From Geosiphon pyriformis (lineage: Eukaryota; Glomeromycota; Glomeromycetes; Archaeosporales; Geosiphonaceae), in the NCBI GenBank assembly GCA_016748015.1, contig JAAOMT010000708.1, positions 332,051-396,050 of the forward strand: 64,000 bases of DNA, read 5' to 3'. Positions 1-10,071 of this stretch are shown piece after piece. The notes beneath the pieces were generated by a model that saw nothing but the letters and a program-made list of their open reading frames with translations, was not told the DNA's origin and did no database searches. Each line of letters opens with the position of its first letter. The first letter of the stretch is position 1. A program made the translations under genes and the position numbers.

Positions 1-1373
1 ATAAAAAGGTTAGTAAGTCCTATGAGAAACTGTTGGCAAGTTTCTGAGTAGGGCTCAAATATTAGGTCTTTTTCTTTAATTGTCCTTTTTATTCTTATTT
101 CTGATTTTCCATATGGTAGGAGCGTGATGGACTGCTCATTTTTAATTACTTCGCCTTTTTCCTTTATTGTTTCAGCGAAATTTGCTTCAATTCCTTTTCC
201 TGTCGATCCGAAACCAAAAGTTCCTCTCATTGTTTGTGACAATTCCTCACGATTTTCCACTGGCACGAATTTCCCAATTTTTACCAATGGTAGGAAAATT
301 GCTTGTGCAATCTTTTCCTTAGATTCAATAGTATAAGGCTTTTCTGAATTGTTCTGTAGCAAAACCATCAAATTTCCAGTGTATCCGGAGTCAATTACTC
401 CTCCTTGAATGCTTATTCCTTTTTTCGCGAGGCTTGATCGCGATGCCATTTGAACCATTATTCCTGGCAGAATTTCAACCACTATTTTTAGGTCGATTTT
501 GGTGATGCTCCTGGGTGGTAATGTTGTGGATTGGTCTTCCGGATAATGTAGATCGAATCTGGCGTCGGTTGGATGAGCTCTTTCAGGTATTATTCCTAAG
601 TGCCCGTTGTCGAAGTATTGGATGTCGGTCACCTGTTCTAGGTTGGTATAGGCTACAAATTTTTCTGACTCGGGACCGTCAGGTGAGTCTTGTTGATTTA
701 TTGATTGATTTTGAGACTGCTGATTCTCAATTTCCATTTTTCTTTCTAAGTCCCTTTCGTCTTGACACTCTTCACAGCACTGACTTTGGCATGGGATGAG
801 ACAGTTTTCGCAGAGATAAGTGTTGATTTGGGCGAGGTATTGTTCTTGCTCTTGTCGAGTGGGGCATAGTTGTTGGTAGTAGTCCTGGAATTCGTCCACT
901 GGGTCGAATATGTTGTAGCTGGCGACTTTGTCGGCTACTTCGGCTGACTCTTTCCAATGTCGTATTTCTTCGGCAGTTCCTCCTCTTACTTTGGCTTGTG
1001 CGGTGTTGTACAACTCGTCCTCGTCGTGTGGGTAGTACTGTAGTCTTTTTAACGCTCTGTTGAACGCTGCTTCAAACGGCGTTCCTCCTCTTACCCAGTC
1101 ACAGATGAGGATCGTGTATTGGCAAGTTGCGTCACACATTCCTCCTCTGTCTGGTAAGTCATTCCAGTCACACCCTCTTGGTAACGGTTCTCCACAAGCG
1201 AGGCACGGTTCCTCATCTTATTTTCCGTGTCTTTCTGGATAACCATATTTTTCTTTGTTACAACGGTTACAATAGTAGTGGGTGGGGTTTCTTGGGTCTT
1301 CATCCGGTGTGCTGCACGCAGTCATAGACGAGAGTTTCTTCTTGCAAACCGAGCATTCTAGCTTTGGTCTGTG
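1..1373 (-). pseudogene. E1 Cys-cluster domain and dUTPase segment of pol (partial)
   Basis: In the protease frame, a first zinc-ribbon-like pair (CSVCKKKLSS then CNRCNK) is followed by an in-frame TAA at 1218-1220 where E4 has Trp. From 1217 to the window edge the frame is open. It holds more cysteine clusters (CLACGEPL, MCDATCQY, CENCLIPCQSQCCEEC) and then a trimeric dUTPase with five motifs: DARFDLHYP, MASRSSLAKKG, GGVIDSGYTG, KIAQAIFLPL and RGTFGFGSTG. The motif 3 Asp and motif 2 Arg are present, so the enzyme part looks catalytically plausible. dUTPase hydrolyses dUTP to dUMP and would limit uracil in the element's cDNA. After motif 5 the start of a beta-rich linker towards RT is visible. 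Confidence 0.88.
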
Positions 1374-2228
1374 TCACTGGTGGTTTCTTCGTGAACTTAC
1401 CTGGTTCCATTCGGATCTTTCTTCGCTGGTCCACGTTGGTACGGCTGGTAGTCTTGTTCTTTGGTCATCAGCCCAAGAGAGCTGATAGGTTTCGATGGCT
1501 GGTAGTACTGGATTTTCCTCAAATTCGAAGGTAGGTCTTTGGTTGGCACTGGGTTTTTGGAAGTGGCCACAGGTGGCTGGAATTTTGGCCTGGTGGCCAT
1601 TATAATTGATCAGAAGCTCTTGGGTGGTCCAGTCTAGGGTGGCGTTGGCTTTTGTTAGCCAGTCATTCCCTACTAATACTTGATATTGTGTAGCATCCAT
1701 TACTAATACTTTTGTAGGTATTACTATGCCGTTAATTTCGAAAGGGAATGAGTCAATTTCGCCATAAGGCAGCTTTGTACTTTCATCGGCTGTTATGATT
1801 TGGGACGTCGCGGCACGATCAACTTTGAAACCCAGTTGGTTTACTAGTTGAAGCGTTATGATGCTTCCAGCAGATCCGCTGTCTAAGATAAGTTTGATTG
1901 GGGTATTGTTTACAGTGGCTTCCGTATACATAGCAGTGATTGGGCGTTTTTTGTCCAATGCTGCTTCATTGAACATAGCCTTGTTTTCCTCTAATTCAAA
2001 AGGAAAAATAGCTGCGAGGCTGCTATCTTCGGTGGCAACTGCTGGTGGTATTGTCTGGCTCAATTTGGAGGAATTTTTGGTTCTGTTTATGTTCCTACTA
2101 TCATTGTTTCCGATGATCAGGTTTTCCGGTATATTAAGGTAAGTTTGTTGATAATTTTGGTAGTTTGGATTGGTTTGCTGATTGGTTTCAGTGCAGTTTG
2201 GATTCCTCTGGACCAATGCATTCTGGTT
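1374..2228 (-). CDS. E1 aspartic protease segment of pol
   Basis: This is the same frame as gag, separated from it only by one UAG. A Gln/Asn-rich spacer leads to a conserved patch (AAIFPFELEENKA), then the retropepsin active site LDSGSAGSII (about 1860-1895) with the catalytic Asp intact. The second half of the fold (VLVMDATQYQVLVGNDWL) is the usual Ty3-type pattern. It would cleave the Gag-Pol polyprotein. It ends at TGA 1374-1376, after which the cysteine-rich domain continues in frame, so this stop looks like a decayed Arg or Trp codon and not a true end. Expression would need read-through of the gag UAG, unless that codon is itself a lesion. Confidence 0.88.
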   Translation of the reverse strand, partial: NQNALVQRNPNCTETNQQTNPNYQNYQQTYLNIPENLIIGNNDSRNINRTKNSSKLSQTIPPAVATEDSSLAAIFPFELEENKAMFNEAALDKKRPITAMYTEATVNNTPIKLILDSGSAGSIITLQLVNQLGFKVDRAATSQIITADESTKLPYGEIDSFPFEINGIVIPTKVLVMDATQYQVLVGNDWLTKANATLDWTTQELLINYNGHQAKIPATCGHFQKPSANQRPTFEFEENPVLPAIETYQLSWADDQRTRLPAVPTWTSEERSEWNQVSSRRNHQ

Positions 2229-4073
2229 CTACATGGGATGATTTCGGGCCTCGGGACGCCAATTCGGGTTGGCTATCATGGGCTGTTGCTGGTAAGCTCC
2301 TTGATTTTGATACGTAGTGGGATATTGGCGTGGTATTGGCGTGTACTGGTTTCTGGGCATTTGGGGTGGCGCGTAGTAATTATTTTCGCGTGCTTCCTGC
2401 ATCATTCGCGTTCGACATTGACTAATCAAATGTCCTACGCGTTTGTAAAAATGGCAGGCGCATGTTTCTGTTCTGAATTCCTGGCGCGACGGGCGATTAT
2501 TTTGACTGTCGCTGACTTCCTGGCTGCGTCTTTGGAGTGGTTGGTATGTATTTTTTCTCGGATCCAGGATGAGGTAACTTTCTATTTTCTTAAAGAGTTC
2601 CTCCCCTAATCGCATTACTCTTTTCTCTAATGTTTCTGTCTTATTTTCCTCTATTACCATGTTAACCATTTGACTATGATTAGCTTCTTTCTCAGCCGAT
2701 TCAAGAGCTCTGGCGAGCGTAACGGCTTCTGGTAAGGAATTAGGGTGGGCAGGGCGTACTCTTCCTAAAATGCTGCTTTTTAATCCTCTAATAAACTGAT
2801 TTAAAACCTGAGGATCAGTGTAGTATCCTTGTTCAATTGCTTCAATCTGACGGCAAATTCGATTGAATCGAACAAGGTATTGGGTGACAGTTTCACCGGT
2901 ATTTTGCTTGATAGTATTGAATTCGTTCTGTAATTGGATTACGGCGTTTGGGTCACTAAAATACTCCAGGAGTGCATTTTTAAATTCGGCGAAGCTCATG
3001 GGTTTTGTTTCCAGGCTTTGATACCACGAGTCGGCTGTGCCTTTCAAGAAGAAAGATAATGTTTGAATTGCTCTTTGGTTGTTCCAGTTATTTGCCTGGA
3101 TGGCTTTTTGTGCTTCTCTGAGCCATGTGTGCACGTCTGTTTCTTCTTCCTCTTCTGAGAAATCTGTTAGTCTTGCAATGTATGGTGTGGTTATTTCGTT
3201 GCTGTTTTCTGCTGGTGGGTTTATTGGTCTAAGAGAAGGTGGGATGATATTTCCTTGAGCGTTCCTAAAGGTGGCTTCCCTTATATCCGGTTCTTCCTCT
3301 TGATCACGAGTTTCTTGGTTTCTGGACTGGCTGCTTGTTCCAGTGACTGGTCTTGTGATTGTTTTTTCGCTGGTCTCTTTTTCGGATTCTGATTCAGACT
3401 CCTCTTCCCGGTTTTCAAACCCCGTTCTAAATTTTGGCTGAAAAAAAGGGTTTTGGAATAGTGATGAATATCCTCCTGTAATTGGTATGTCTCCCCAGTT
3501 ACGTTGTTTAATTTTATCAATATAACTAGGAGTTCTTGGCATTTGTGGAGTTGATGTTGATGATGATGCAGCTCCTAATGGAATTTGTATCTTATTTTCT
3601 GGTGAAAAATGGTATGATTTATCTTCTGGTGAATAAATACGTTGTTTCTTTATTGATTGAGTGACAGTTTTCTTTGGCGTTTGAGCTGGTGTTTCTAGTT
3701 TTTGCTGGTTACTTTCCTGATTAGTTTCTAAATTTTCTTTGGTTTTGTTGGCGCGTTCCCTAGTGTTTCCTGTGGATATTGGAAAATTTTCGTTGGCATA
3801 TTGCTCAATTTCTCGATGGATTTTGACAATAGTTGCGGCTATTACTGCTACTTCTTTTGTAGTGTATTGTGATAATTCTCTATACAATCCAAGTTTTGCT
3901 TCGTGTGGTTCTTCTTCCTTTCCTATATGATGATTTATTCTGGCATTGATATAATAAGTGAGAGCAGATTTTGCTGGACAACACCCTTCTGGTAATCCAA
4001 GATCACTTTGATTTTGTGTGTAAATAGCACGGCAGAATTCAAGAACAGTAAGATTAGGGGTTTTTGTCGCCAC
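2229..4073 (-). CDS. gag: E1 Gag polyprotein
   Basis: This 614-residue frame would form the particle shell and bind element RNA. An N-terminal region of about 130 residues is followed by a Ser/Pro/Glu-rich linker. A Ty3-type retrotransposon gag domain lies at roughly residues 310-430, with motifs such as WLREAQKAI and FNTIKQNTGETV. Near residue 540 there is a CCHC knuckle whose second Cys is Tyr (CHFYKRVGHLISQC), a TGC-to-TAC change. The frame begins at a GTG, not an ATG: an in-frame TAA lies about ten codons upstream with no ATG between. E2, E4 and E8 have the same AGTGGC start. The frame ends at TAG 2229-2231, and protease continues in the same frame just after it. Confidence 0.9.
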   Translation of the reverse strand: MATKTPNLTVLEFCRAIYTQNQSDLGLPEGCCPAKSALTYYINARINHHIGKEEEPHEAKLGLYRELSQYTTKEVAVIAATIVKIHREIEQYANENFPISTGNTRERANKTKENLETNQESNQQKLETPAQTPKKTVTQSIKKQRIYSPEDKSYHFSPENKIQIPLGAASSSTSTPQMPRTPSYIDKIKQRNWGDIPITGGYSSLFQNPFFQPKFRTGFENREEESESESEKETSEKTITRPVTGTSSQSRNQETRDQEEEPDIREATFRNAQGNIIPPSLRPINPPAENSNEITTPYIARLTDFSEEEEETDVHTWLREAQKAIQANNWNNQRAIQTLSFFLKGTADSWYQSLETKPMSFAEFKNALLEYFSDPNAVIQLQNEFNTIKQNTGETVTQYLVRFNRICRQIEAIEQGYYTDPQVLNQFIRGLKSSILGRVRPAHPNSLPEAVTLARALESAEKEANHSQMVNMVIEENKTETLEKRVMRLGEELFKKIESYLILDPRKNTYQPLQRRSQEVSDSQNNRPSRQEFRTETCACHFYKRVGHLISQCRTRMMQEARENNYYAPPQMPRNQYTPIPRQYPTTYQNQGAYQQQPMIANPNWRPEARNHPM

Positions 4074-4155
4074 TTTTGTCTTTTCCTTTTTAGCAATGAA
4101 TTATTGCTAATTATTATTTCCTTTTTGATTTTCTTTCCTCGTAGGGTTCACCAAA

Positions 4156-5009
4156 TGTTACGGGATGGTTTTCTTGTTATATTTAATTGCTGATATCCCA
4201 CTTTAATTGCAATTAGTCTTTCGTGAATTCCTCAATTCTATTTGTGTGATAATGTCACTGTTACACTGAAGGCTTACTGTTGCGATGTAAGTTATTCTTT
4301 AATTCTTGATTGTTGTGTGTGTTTATGTACTCCTTCTCAGAGGCTGAACTGAAATCTACCCACTGTCTGGGGTCTTTTCTGAGGCTATCCTTGCAATTGC
4401 CTGATGTGTTTTTCTAATCTAGAAACACAGAATGTTAATGGTCTTTAGTGCTTTTCTAATTTTCACAATAAAGCTTTTATCAATTAGTAACAATGTGAAT
4501 AATCTTGATCAAGGATTATTCTTCCAAGAGTTTCAGTTGATGAATGATAGTTTCATTCAATAAATAATACAAGTAAGTTTCTTAATACTTTGGGTTGTGA
4601 TAGTTCAGTTTTAAATATTTCTTTTTGATTTTTAATGGTTTCTTGGGATATTTAATTTGAAAGTATGATTTAAAGTGGTGTTTGTTGGATAAAATTGGAT
4701 CTATTGCTTGATAATTTATGATTTTTATTACTTGATTTTTTTTTATTTCCCAATATTAAAACTACTGTATATATACATGTTTGTAGTTCTACGAGAAAAT
4801 ACTTTCTTTTTGATATTTCAACCTGGTGTTTGCTGCTATCACCAGTTGGTGTTGGCTGCTATTGTGAACTGGTGCTTGCCACTATCGCGAGATGGTGTTT
4901 GCTACTATGTTAATCATTACCTTTCTAAGATTATTACTGTGCTATATTATGATTGAATAGTTTGTATTATTTTTATGATTCTTTTTTTCTAAATTCTTAA
5001 ACTGTAACA
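4156..5009 (-). repeat. E1 LTR (5' LTR of minus-strand element)
   Basis: Both ends fit: on the plus strand it starts TGTTACGGG and finishes CTGTAACA, giving TGTTAC/GTAACA inverted termini. Gag-side sequence adjoining it reads TTTGGTGAACCC on the element strand, the place of a primer binding site (TGG start, two bases from the LTR); I could not match it to a specific tRNA. A TATA-like run lies near 4765. The LTR carries its own tandem repeat, listed separately. E2 LTR sequence begins immediately at 5010. Confidence 0.85.
4822..4912 (-). repeat. Tandem repeat in E1 U3 region
   Basis: There are four degenerate copies of a unit of about 23 bases, each built on a TGGTGTTTGCTGCTAT-like core (4824, 4847, 4870 and 4893 by eye). 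They lie in the outer part of the LTR, where a Ty3-type element has its U3 promoter. No other LTR family in the window has this unit. A transcription-factor or enhancer array is inference. Confidence 0.7.
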
Positions 5010-5691
5010 TCGCCAAAATGTATCTTTAGTTTAGTGAAATTGTAGAAAATAGCAAAGTTCAAGTTTATAGAATAGTGTTATGACAAGTTGTATAAAAGAA
5101 AAGCTTCTCTCTTCGAGAAAATGTATCTTACTTTAGATTTATCTCTTAAAACCATTCCTATACACACAAAAAGAAATAAATATCAAATAATTCAAAAAAC
5201 CAAATTCTTTAATTATTATACTTAGAAAAACCCCCAAAAACCCAACTAACATTTCGAAATTGATTAGCTACCAATTTCAATAAACTGTTAGTGATTCCAG
5301 GCCTGGATAGAAAACGTTTCTCTTGACAAAAATTTTATTTCTTTTATATTTCTTTTATTTTTCTTTTCTTTTCTTATTATAATTATTAGGGTAGCCTACA
5401 GACGAGATTTCTGTAGAAGAGTTGACTTTCACAGCAAAGTAACTATACATTTTAGTGAGCTTCCAGACGAGCAATTCCTGGGAAAGAGTTGATGTTTACT
5501 ACAACGTAACTACATAAAGTAACTGGCAAGGAAATGGCCATTCCACTTATAAGCCCAGCAGTTCAAATTATAGGAAATAATTTGAAGATAAATTCAGTTA
5601 CTGGAGGTTCAACCACATCCAGAAAACATGAATTCACAATAGACAGACATCAATAACATTTAAGAAAAGAGACCAAAAACCTCCGGTAATA
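5010..5691 (+). repeat. E2 5' LTR, 5' end removed by E1 insertion
   Basis: This aligns with 13895-14578 almost base for base (the GTATAAAAGA TATA-like run, a CCAGGCCTGG palindrome, a pyrimidine tract, GTAGCCTACAGAC). It ends CCTCCGGTAATA, one transition from the GGTAACA end of the 3' LTR. It is followed by TTTGGTGCTCTCTC, a primer-binding-site position like those of E1, E4 and E8 (TTTGGTG), with no tRNA assigned. The first third is missing because E1 begins exactly at the left boundary. Confidence 0.88.
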
Positions 5692-5736
5692 TTTGGTGCT
5701 CTCTCACGGAAACAATACAGCAAAAACAACTTCGAA

Positions 5737-7365
5737 GTGGCAACCACACCAGACACAACAACTCTAGAGTATTACCAATCAATTTACACCCACTGCAAGC
5801 AAAGATTCAACATTCCAGACAGAATTGAAGTTGTCAAGAAATCAGTATACCAATACATTGAAAACCGTATCAACAATTATCTTTTTGGAAATTACAATAT
5901 CTCAGAAGTTAGAAACAACTTTTACAATAATTTAGCACACTATTCACAGTTGGAAACTAAAGACCTTAATAGTGAAACACTTGCCACTTACTTTCACAAA
6001 CTTAATTTTAACATTATCAAATACTGTGAAGAAACATATCCAGTGCAGTCTCAATACACTATTGATTTTGAATTGAAAACAGAAACAAGCAACAAAGGCA
6101 AAAACAAATTAAAGCAATATTCAAGAACCACCCCAAATACTCTAACACTACCAAAAACAACTGCCAAACATTTACAAACACCTAAACAGGGAACCAGTTC
6201 AAAACTTCTACTTACTATCACACTTTTTCCAGCTTTACTTGCACAAGCACAAACATCTAATTCACCCTTGAATTGATTTACAAGACCAGAAGATTTTACA
6301 TCACTCAGAAGTCCCACCAGACAACAAAAACCCCTTCAAACTAGTTCCAATCTTCTTGATTTTCTAGCTGAAAATCAAAGTGAACACTCTGAGACAGCAG
6401 CAAATGAAGAAAACAATTCCAAAATAACTGAAAAAGAATCAATAGACAGTGAAAACGAAGAAGACGAAATGACAACATACATTGCAAAAATTCCTGAATT
6501 CAATGGAGAAGATATTGAGACCAGTCCCCAAGAATGGCTCGACCAAGTTACTAAAGCTGGAGATGCAAATGGATGGAATGCTGCCAAAATGTTAAGAACA
6601 ATATCCTACTTTCTTAAAGAAACAGTAGGAGAATGGTTTGAAAACCTTGCTGTCCCATTCAATGATTGGAATGCTTTCAAAGCAGCCTTCCTTAAACAGT
6701 TCACTGACAATAATACCTCCATCACTCTTCACAATTATTTTCGAAATATCAAACAAGAACTCTCCGAATTTATTATAACTTATATTGGGAAATTCAACAA
6801 ACTTCTCAGACGGATTCGCCAACTCGAAACAAACAATTATTATTCTGATGCTTAAATCTTGGATCAATTTATCACTGGTTTAAAAGATAAACTAATTAAA
6901 AAGGTTTGCCCACATGTGCCAGAAGATTTAAACTTTGCCATACAGCATGGGAAAAGATACGAAATGGCCATGGAAGAAGCCAATCATACAAAACTTGTAA
7001 ATTTGGCAATTGGAGAAACCAGCTCAGCAGCTGAGAAAAAAATTGACCAACTCACAAAAAAGGTCAAAAACTATTTTACCAACCAACAACAACAACAACC
7101 CCAAAGATATCAACCACCTCAAAGACGAAATCAAAATAACTTTGCACCACTTTCCAACAACCAGCCCCAGAATTGCCATTACTGTGAAATTTCTGGCTAC
7201 TGGAAAAGAGATTGCAGAAAGCTGCAACGAGACCAACAAAATAGAGGTAATCAACGTTACTCTCCACCACAGCAATCTTATTATCAACCATCACCACCAG
7301 CTTACTATCCACCAAGACCCCAATACCAAAATAACTATTATCAGTCCACCCCACAACCAATCTAA
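5737..7365 (+). pseudogene. gag: E2 Gag, broken
   Basis: The frame starts at GTG in GAAGTGGCAACC, aligning with the E1 Gag N-terminus (VATTPDTTTLEYYQ against VATKTPNLTVLEFCR). Stops interrupt it after residue 179 (6274-6276) and at 6853-6855. The gag domain (6470-6900: EWLDQVTKAG, FRNIKQELSEF) and a knuckle (CHYCEISGYWKRDC near 7170) are clear. The knuckle His is Tyr, a CAC-to-TAC change. A Pro/Gln/Tyr-rich tail follows. The frame ends at TAATAG (7363-7368), about 60 residues after the knuckle, close to where E1 and E4 have their gag stops. Protease follows in the same frame. Confidence 0.88.
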
Positions 7366-7368
7366 TAG

Positions 7369-8307
7369 CAATACCAACAACCACCCACCCAACATTATCA
7401 AGTACCTGCTCAAAGACTGATTACACAAAATCAATTTACACCACAAAACCAATACCAAGTAAACAACAATAGAATCAGTTCGAACAACCAATTGGTTCCC
7501 CGAAATACCACTCAAACAAGACCCAACCATTACCACACTCAACCCAGTTATTTAACAATGCCAGAAGAACAGGATTTTCACCATACTGCACTCTTGGAAG
7601 GTAGAGCTGCAGCACAACAACAATGAAACCCTTCTCATAACCACACCACTATTCCACCAGCCCGAATTGCTAAAAATGCCAATCTCTCTGATATCTTTCC
7701 TTTTGAATTTGAAGCAAATGAATCACCATTCTTGCTTAGCAATGCAGCGGCTAATGAGCAAAAAGCTGTCACTGCAATGTACACAGAAGCTGAAGTAGAA
7801 GGAAAGCCAATTTGCTTGATTCTAGACAGTGGATCTGCTGGAAGCATTATTATCTACCAGTTAATACAACAGTTGAAAAGAAATGTCGACCGACCAGCTC
7901 AAACAGTAATCGTCACTACTGATGGCATGAAAAAGACCCCAGTAGAAGAAATTGACAATTTTTTATTCACTCTTGATAGAATCACCATTCCAGTTAAAGT
8001 TCTTGTAATGGACGCACTCCAGTATCAAGCTCTCATCAGAAATAATTGGCTTCAAGAAGCCAATGCTAATCTGAATTGGGAAACACAAGAGTTAACAATC
8101 TCCTACCAAGGACAACACACCTGGGTACCTGCCATTTGTGGTACATTCAACAAACGCTCTGAAAAAGCCCCAGCTTTTGAATTTGAACCGGAAGAAGAAA
8201 AACCAATAATCGAAACATTCATGGTTCTTGAATCAATGTCCAACTGGGCCAATGAAACAGAACAAGAACATTTCACTTTACACACTAAACCCAAAACCTC
8301 TGGATAG
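7369..8307 (+). pseudogene. E2 aspartic protease
   Basis: Continues the gag frame. A Gln-rich spacer contains a TGA at 7624-7626. The conserved FPFEFEANES patch is followed by an intact active site LDSGSAGSII (about 7822-7850) and the second lobe (VLVMDALQYQALIRNNWL). A stop at 8305-8307 interrupts the frame before the cysteine-cluster domain. The longest uninterrupted piece starts at ATG 7732 (191 residues). The retropepsin core looks unbroken, so loss of function comes from the polyprotein stops and not from the active site. Confidence 0.87.
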
Positions 8308-10071
8308 AATATACCTTACTCAAAACCCGAACCAAGAAAACAACGCCCCTATATTCCCCTTAAATGTAAAGACTGTCACAAGAAACTATCATCAATGGGA
8401 GCCTGCATTTCGCCTGAAGAAGAATATGAAAATCATACTTGTTATTACTGCAAGGCTTGCCACAGAGAGTAATGGGGCCATCTAATAAAAAAAAGCAGAA
8501 AATGGGACAACACCTCTTGTTTGACTTGTGAAGAGATGCTACCAGAAGAATGCAATTAGATTGATGTAGCAATGAGAGGAGACGTCTGTGATCAGACCTG
8601 CCAATATGCTTTATCAATTTCAGAAAAAGTAAAAAAAGGAACACCCTTTAATGCAGCATACAATAGTGCTCTCAACAAACTTTATCACTACTCTCATGAT
8701 GCCAAGATGATTTTTGACTTAGCAATGACATTAATTAATGGAGCTACCAAAGGAGATGTTCGTCAAATGAAGGAAGCAAAATACATTGAATACACTATGG
8801 AATTAGCTGAATTTGATTACAAAGATGAAGTAGAAGTCTACCACCAAATTGCAAGTCACACCTACCCGATCCAAGAAGCTCAAATTCAACGATTAGAGCA
8901 AATAAACATTAGGCTATATGAAGAATGCATTATGCCTTGCAATGAACAATGGTGTTCTGAATGCTATGCTCTTAGTATCCCCTTGCCCAGCGAAAATGAT
9001 GAGAATGAAATTGAATTCGGAGAACCTGAAGAAACGAAAGAAATTGAAACAACACCCATCTACCTTATCGAAAATCAGCCTGCCTTACAACTTAAATACT
9101 TCAACAACAACGGACAAGGAATAAAACCCAAAAAAGCACACGAAATTGATGCTGAATATGACCTAAAATATCCAGGCAAGGATACTTTTGTTCTCAAACC
9201 CAAATCTTTCACAAAAATCAATCTCAAAATTGCACTTGAAATTCTGCCAGGAGCAATAGTTCAAATCGCCTCCTGGTCCTCTCTGGCAAGCAAAGGAATC
9301 AATGTCAGAAGAGGAATAATTGATGCTGGATATACTGGAGACATAACAGTGATGCTTCAAAATGAAACTGACAAACCATTCAAGATCAAACATGCTGAAA
9401 AAATTGCCCAAGCTATTTACCTACTCTTAATCAACATTTCAGGTTTGCAACTAGTCAATCAAAGAGAACAATTAGGAAAAAGTGATAGAGGAACCCAAGG
9501 TTTTGGTTCAACTGAACGATTCACAGTTCCAGTTAATATAGCTCTTAACACACAGAATGAATCCCATCAGATTCTCAGACTTCCACAACCAATTACTATC
9601 TTACCCTTTGGAGAACATCCGGAAATCTACACCTGCCCAAAGTCAACAACCACACAACAAATTTTTGAGTCCAATGAACAAGTCTGCTTGGAACATAATA
9701 TTTCAATCCCAAATATTTATATTCCAGAAGGAACAAAAAAAGTCCGAGTTACTTTTTACAACCCCAATAATTACCCCATAATCTTATTAAATAATTTAGA
9801 AATTGGAGTTATTTACAGTAATATATTTCAACAAAAATTATCCCAAATAGTTTCCGATTTCTCTGAAATTATTGGACATTCAATACCAAAAACCAACCCA
9901 AACCCCAGCTCCGAAAACTACCATGTTGTCATGAAAAAACTATCTCAAATCAACATGGGACAACTTGAACCACAACAACAGACCCAGCTCAAAGAGCTAA
10001 TTGCAGAATTTGCTGACATCTTCGCCAAAAACAACAATGACTTAGGAAGAACTGATTTGGTTCAACACTAA
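8308..10071 (+). pseudogene. E2 Cys-cluster domain, dUTPase and beta-rich linker
   Basis: The cysteine region starts near 8360 (CKDCHKKLSSMGAC, then CYYCKAC), has stops at 8470 and 8560, and continues in a long open frame (8572-10071, 499 residues) with VCDQTCQY and CSECYA. The dUTPase lies at about 9150-9510: DAEYDLKYP, ASWSSLASKG, GIIDAGYTG, KIAQAIY and RGTQGFGSTE. Motif 2 has Trp where E1 has Arg, which is a CGG-to-TGG change and probably inactivating. The remaining 190 residues are a beta-rich linker (FYNPNNYPIILLNNLEIG) leading to the pre-RT motif FADIFAKNNNDLGRTD. The stop at 10069-10071 replaces a codon inside that motif's continuation. Confidence 0.9.

Larger units (their letters stand above)
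1..5009 (-). mobile_element. E1: Ty3-type LTR retrotransposon, young, truncated by window edge
   Basis: This minus-strand element reads from its LTR (4156-5009) leftwards through gag, protease, a cysteine-rich domain and dUTPase, and runs off the window before RT. Its right boundary is the LTR terminus at 5009. Immediately beyond, the sequence is the inner part of the E2 LTR (compare 5010 onwards with 13895 onwards), so E1 was inserted into the 5' LTR of E2. It is the least decayed LTR element here: it keeps CpG-containing codons, a 614-codon gag frame and only three in-frame stops over about 4 kb (2229-2231, 1374-1376, 1218-1220), each explicable by a single-direction C-to-T or G-to-A change. 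Its second LTR should lie left of position 1. Confidence 0.93.

Noticed and set aside
5692-5736. Assigning the primer tRNA from the TTTGGTG sequences after the LTRs
   Set aside because: The position is right and TGG fits a CCA end, but the following bases differ between E1, E2 and E4 and I cannot match any of them to a tRNA with confidence.
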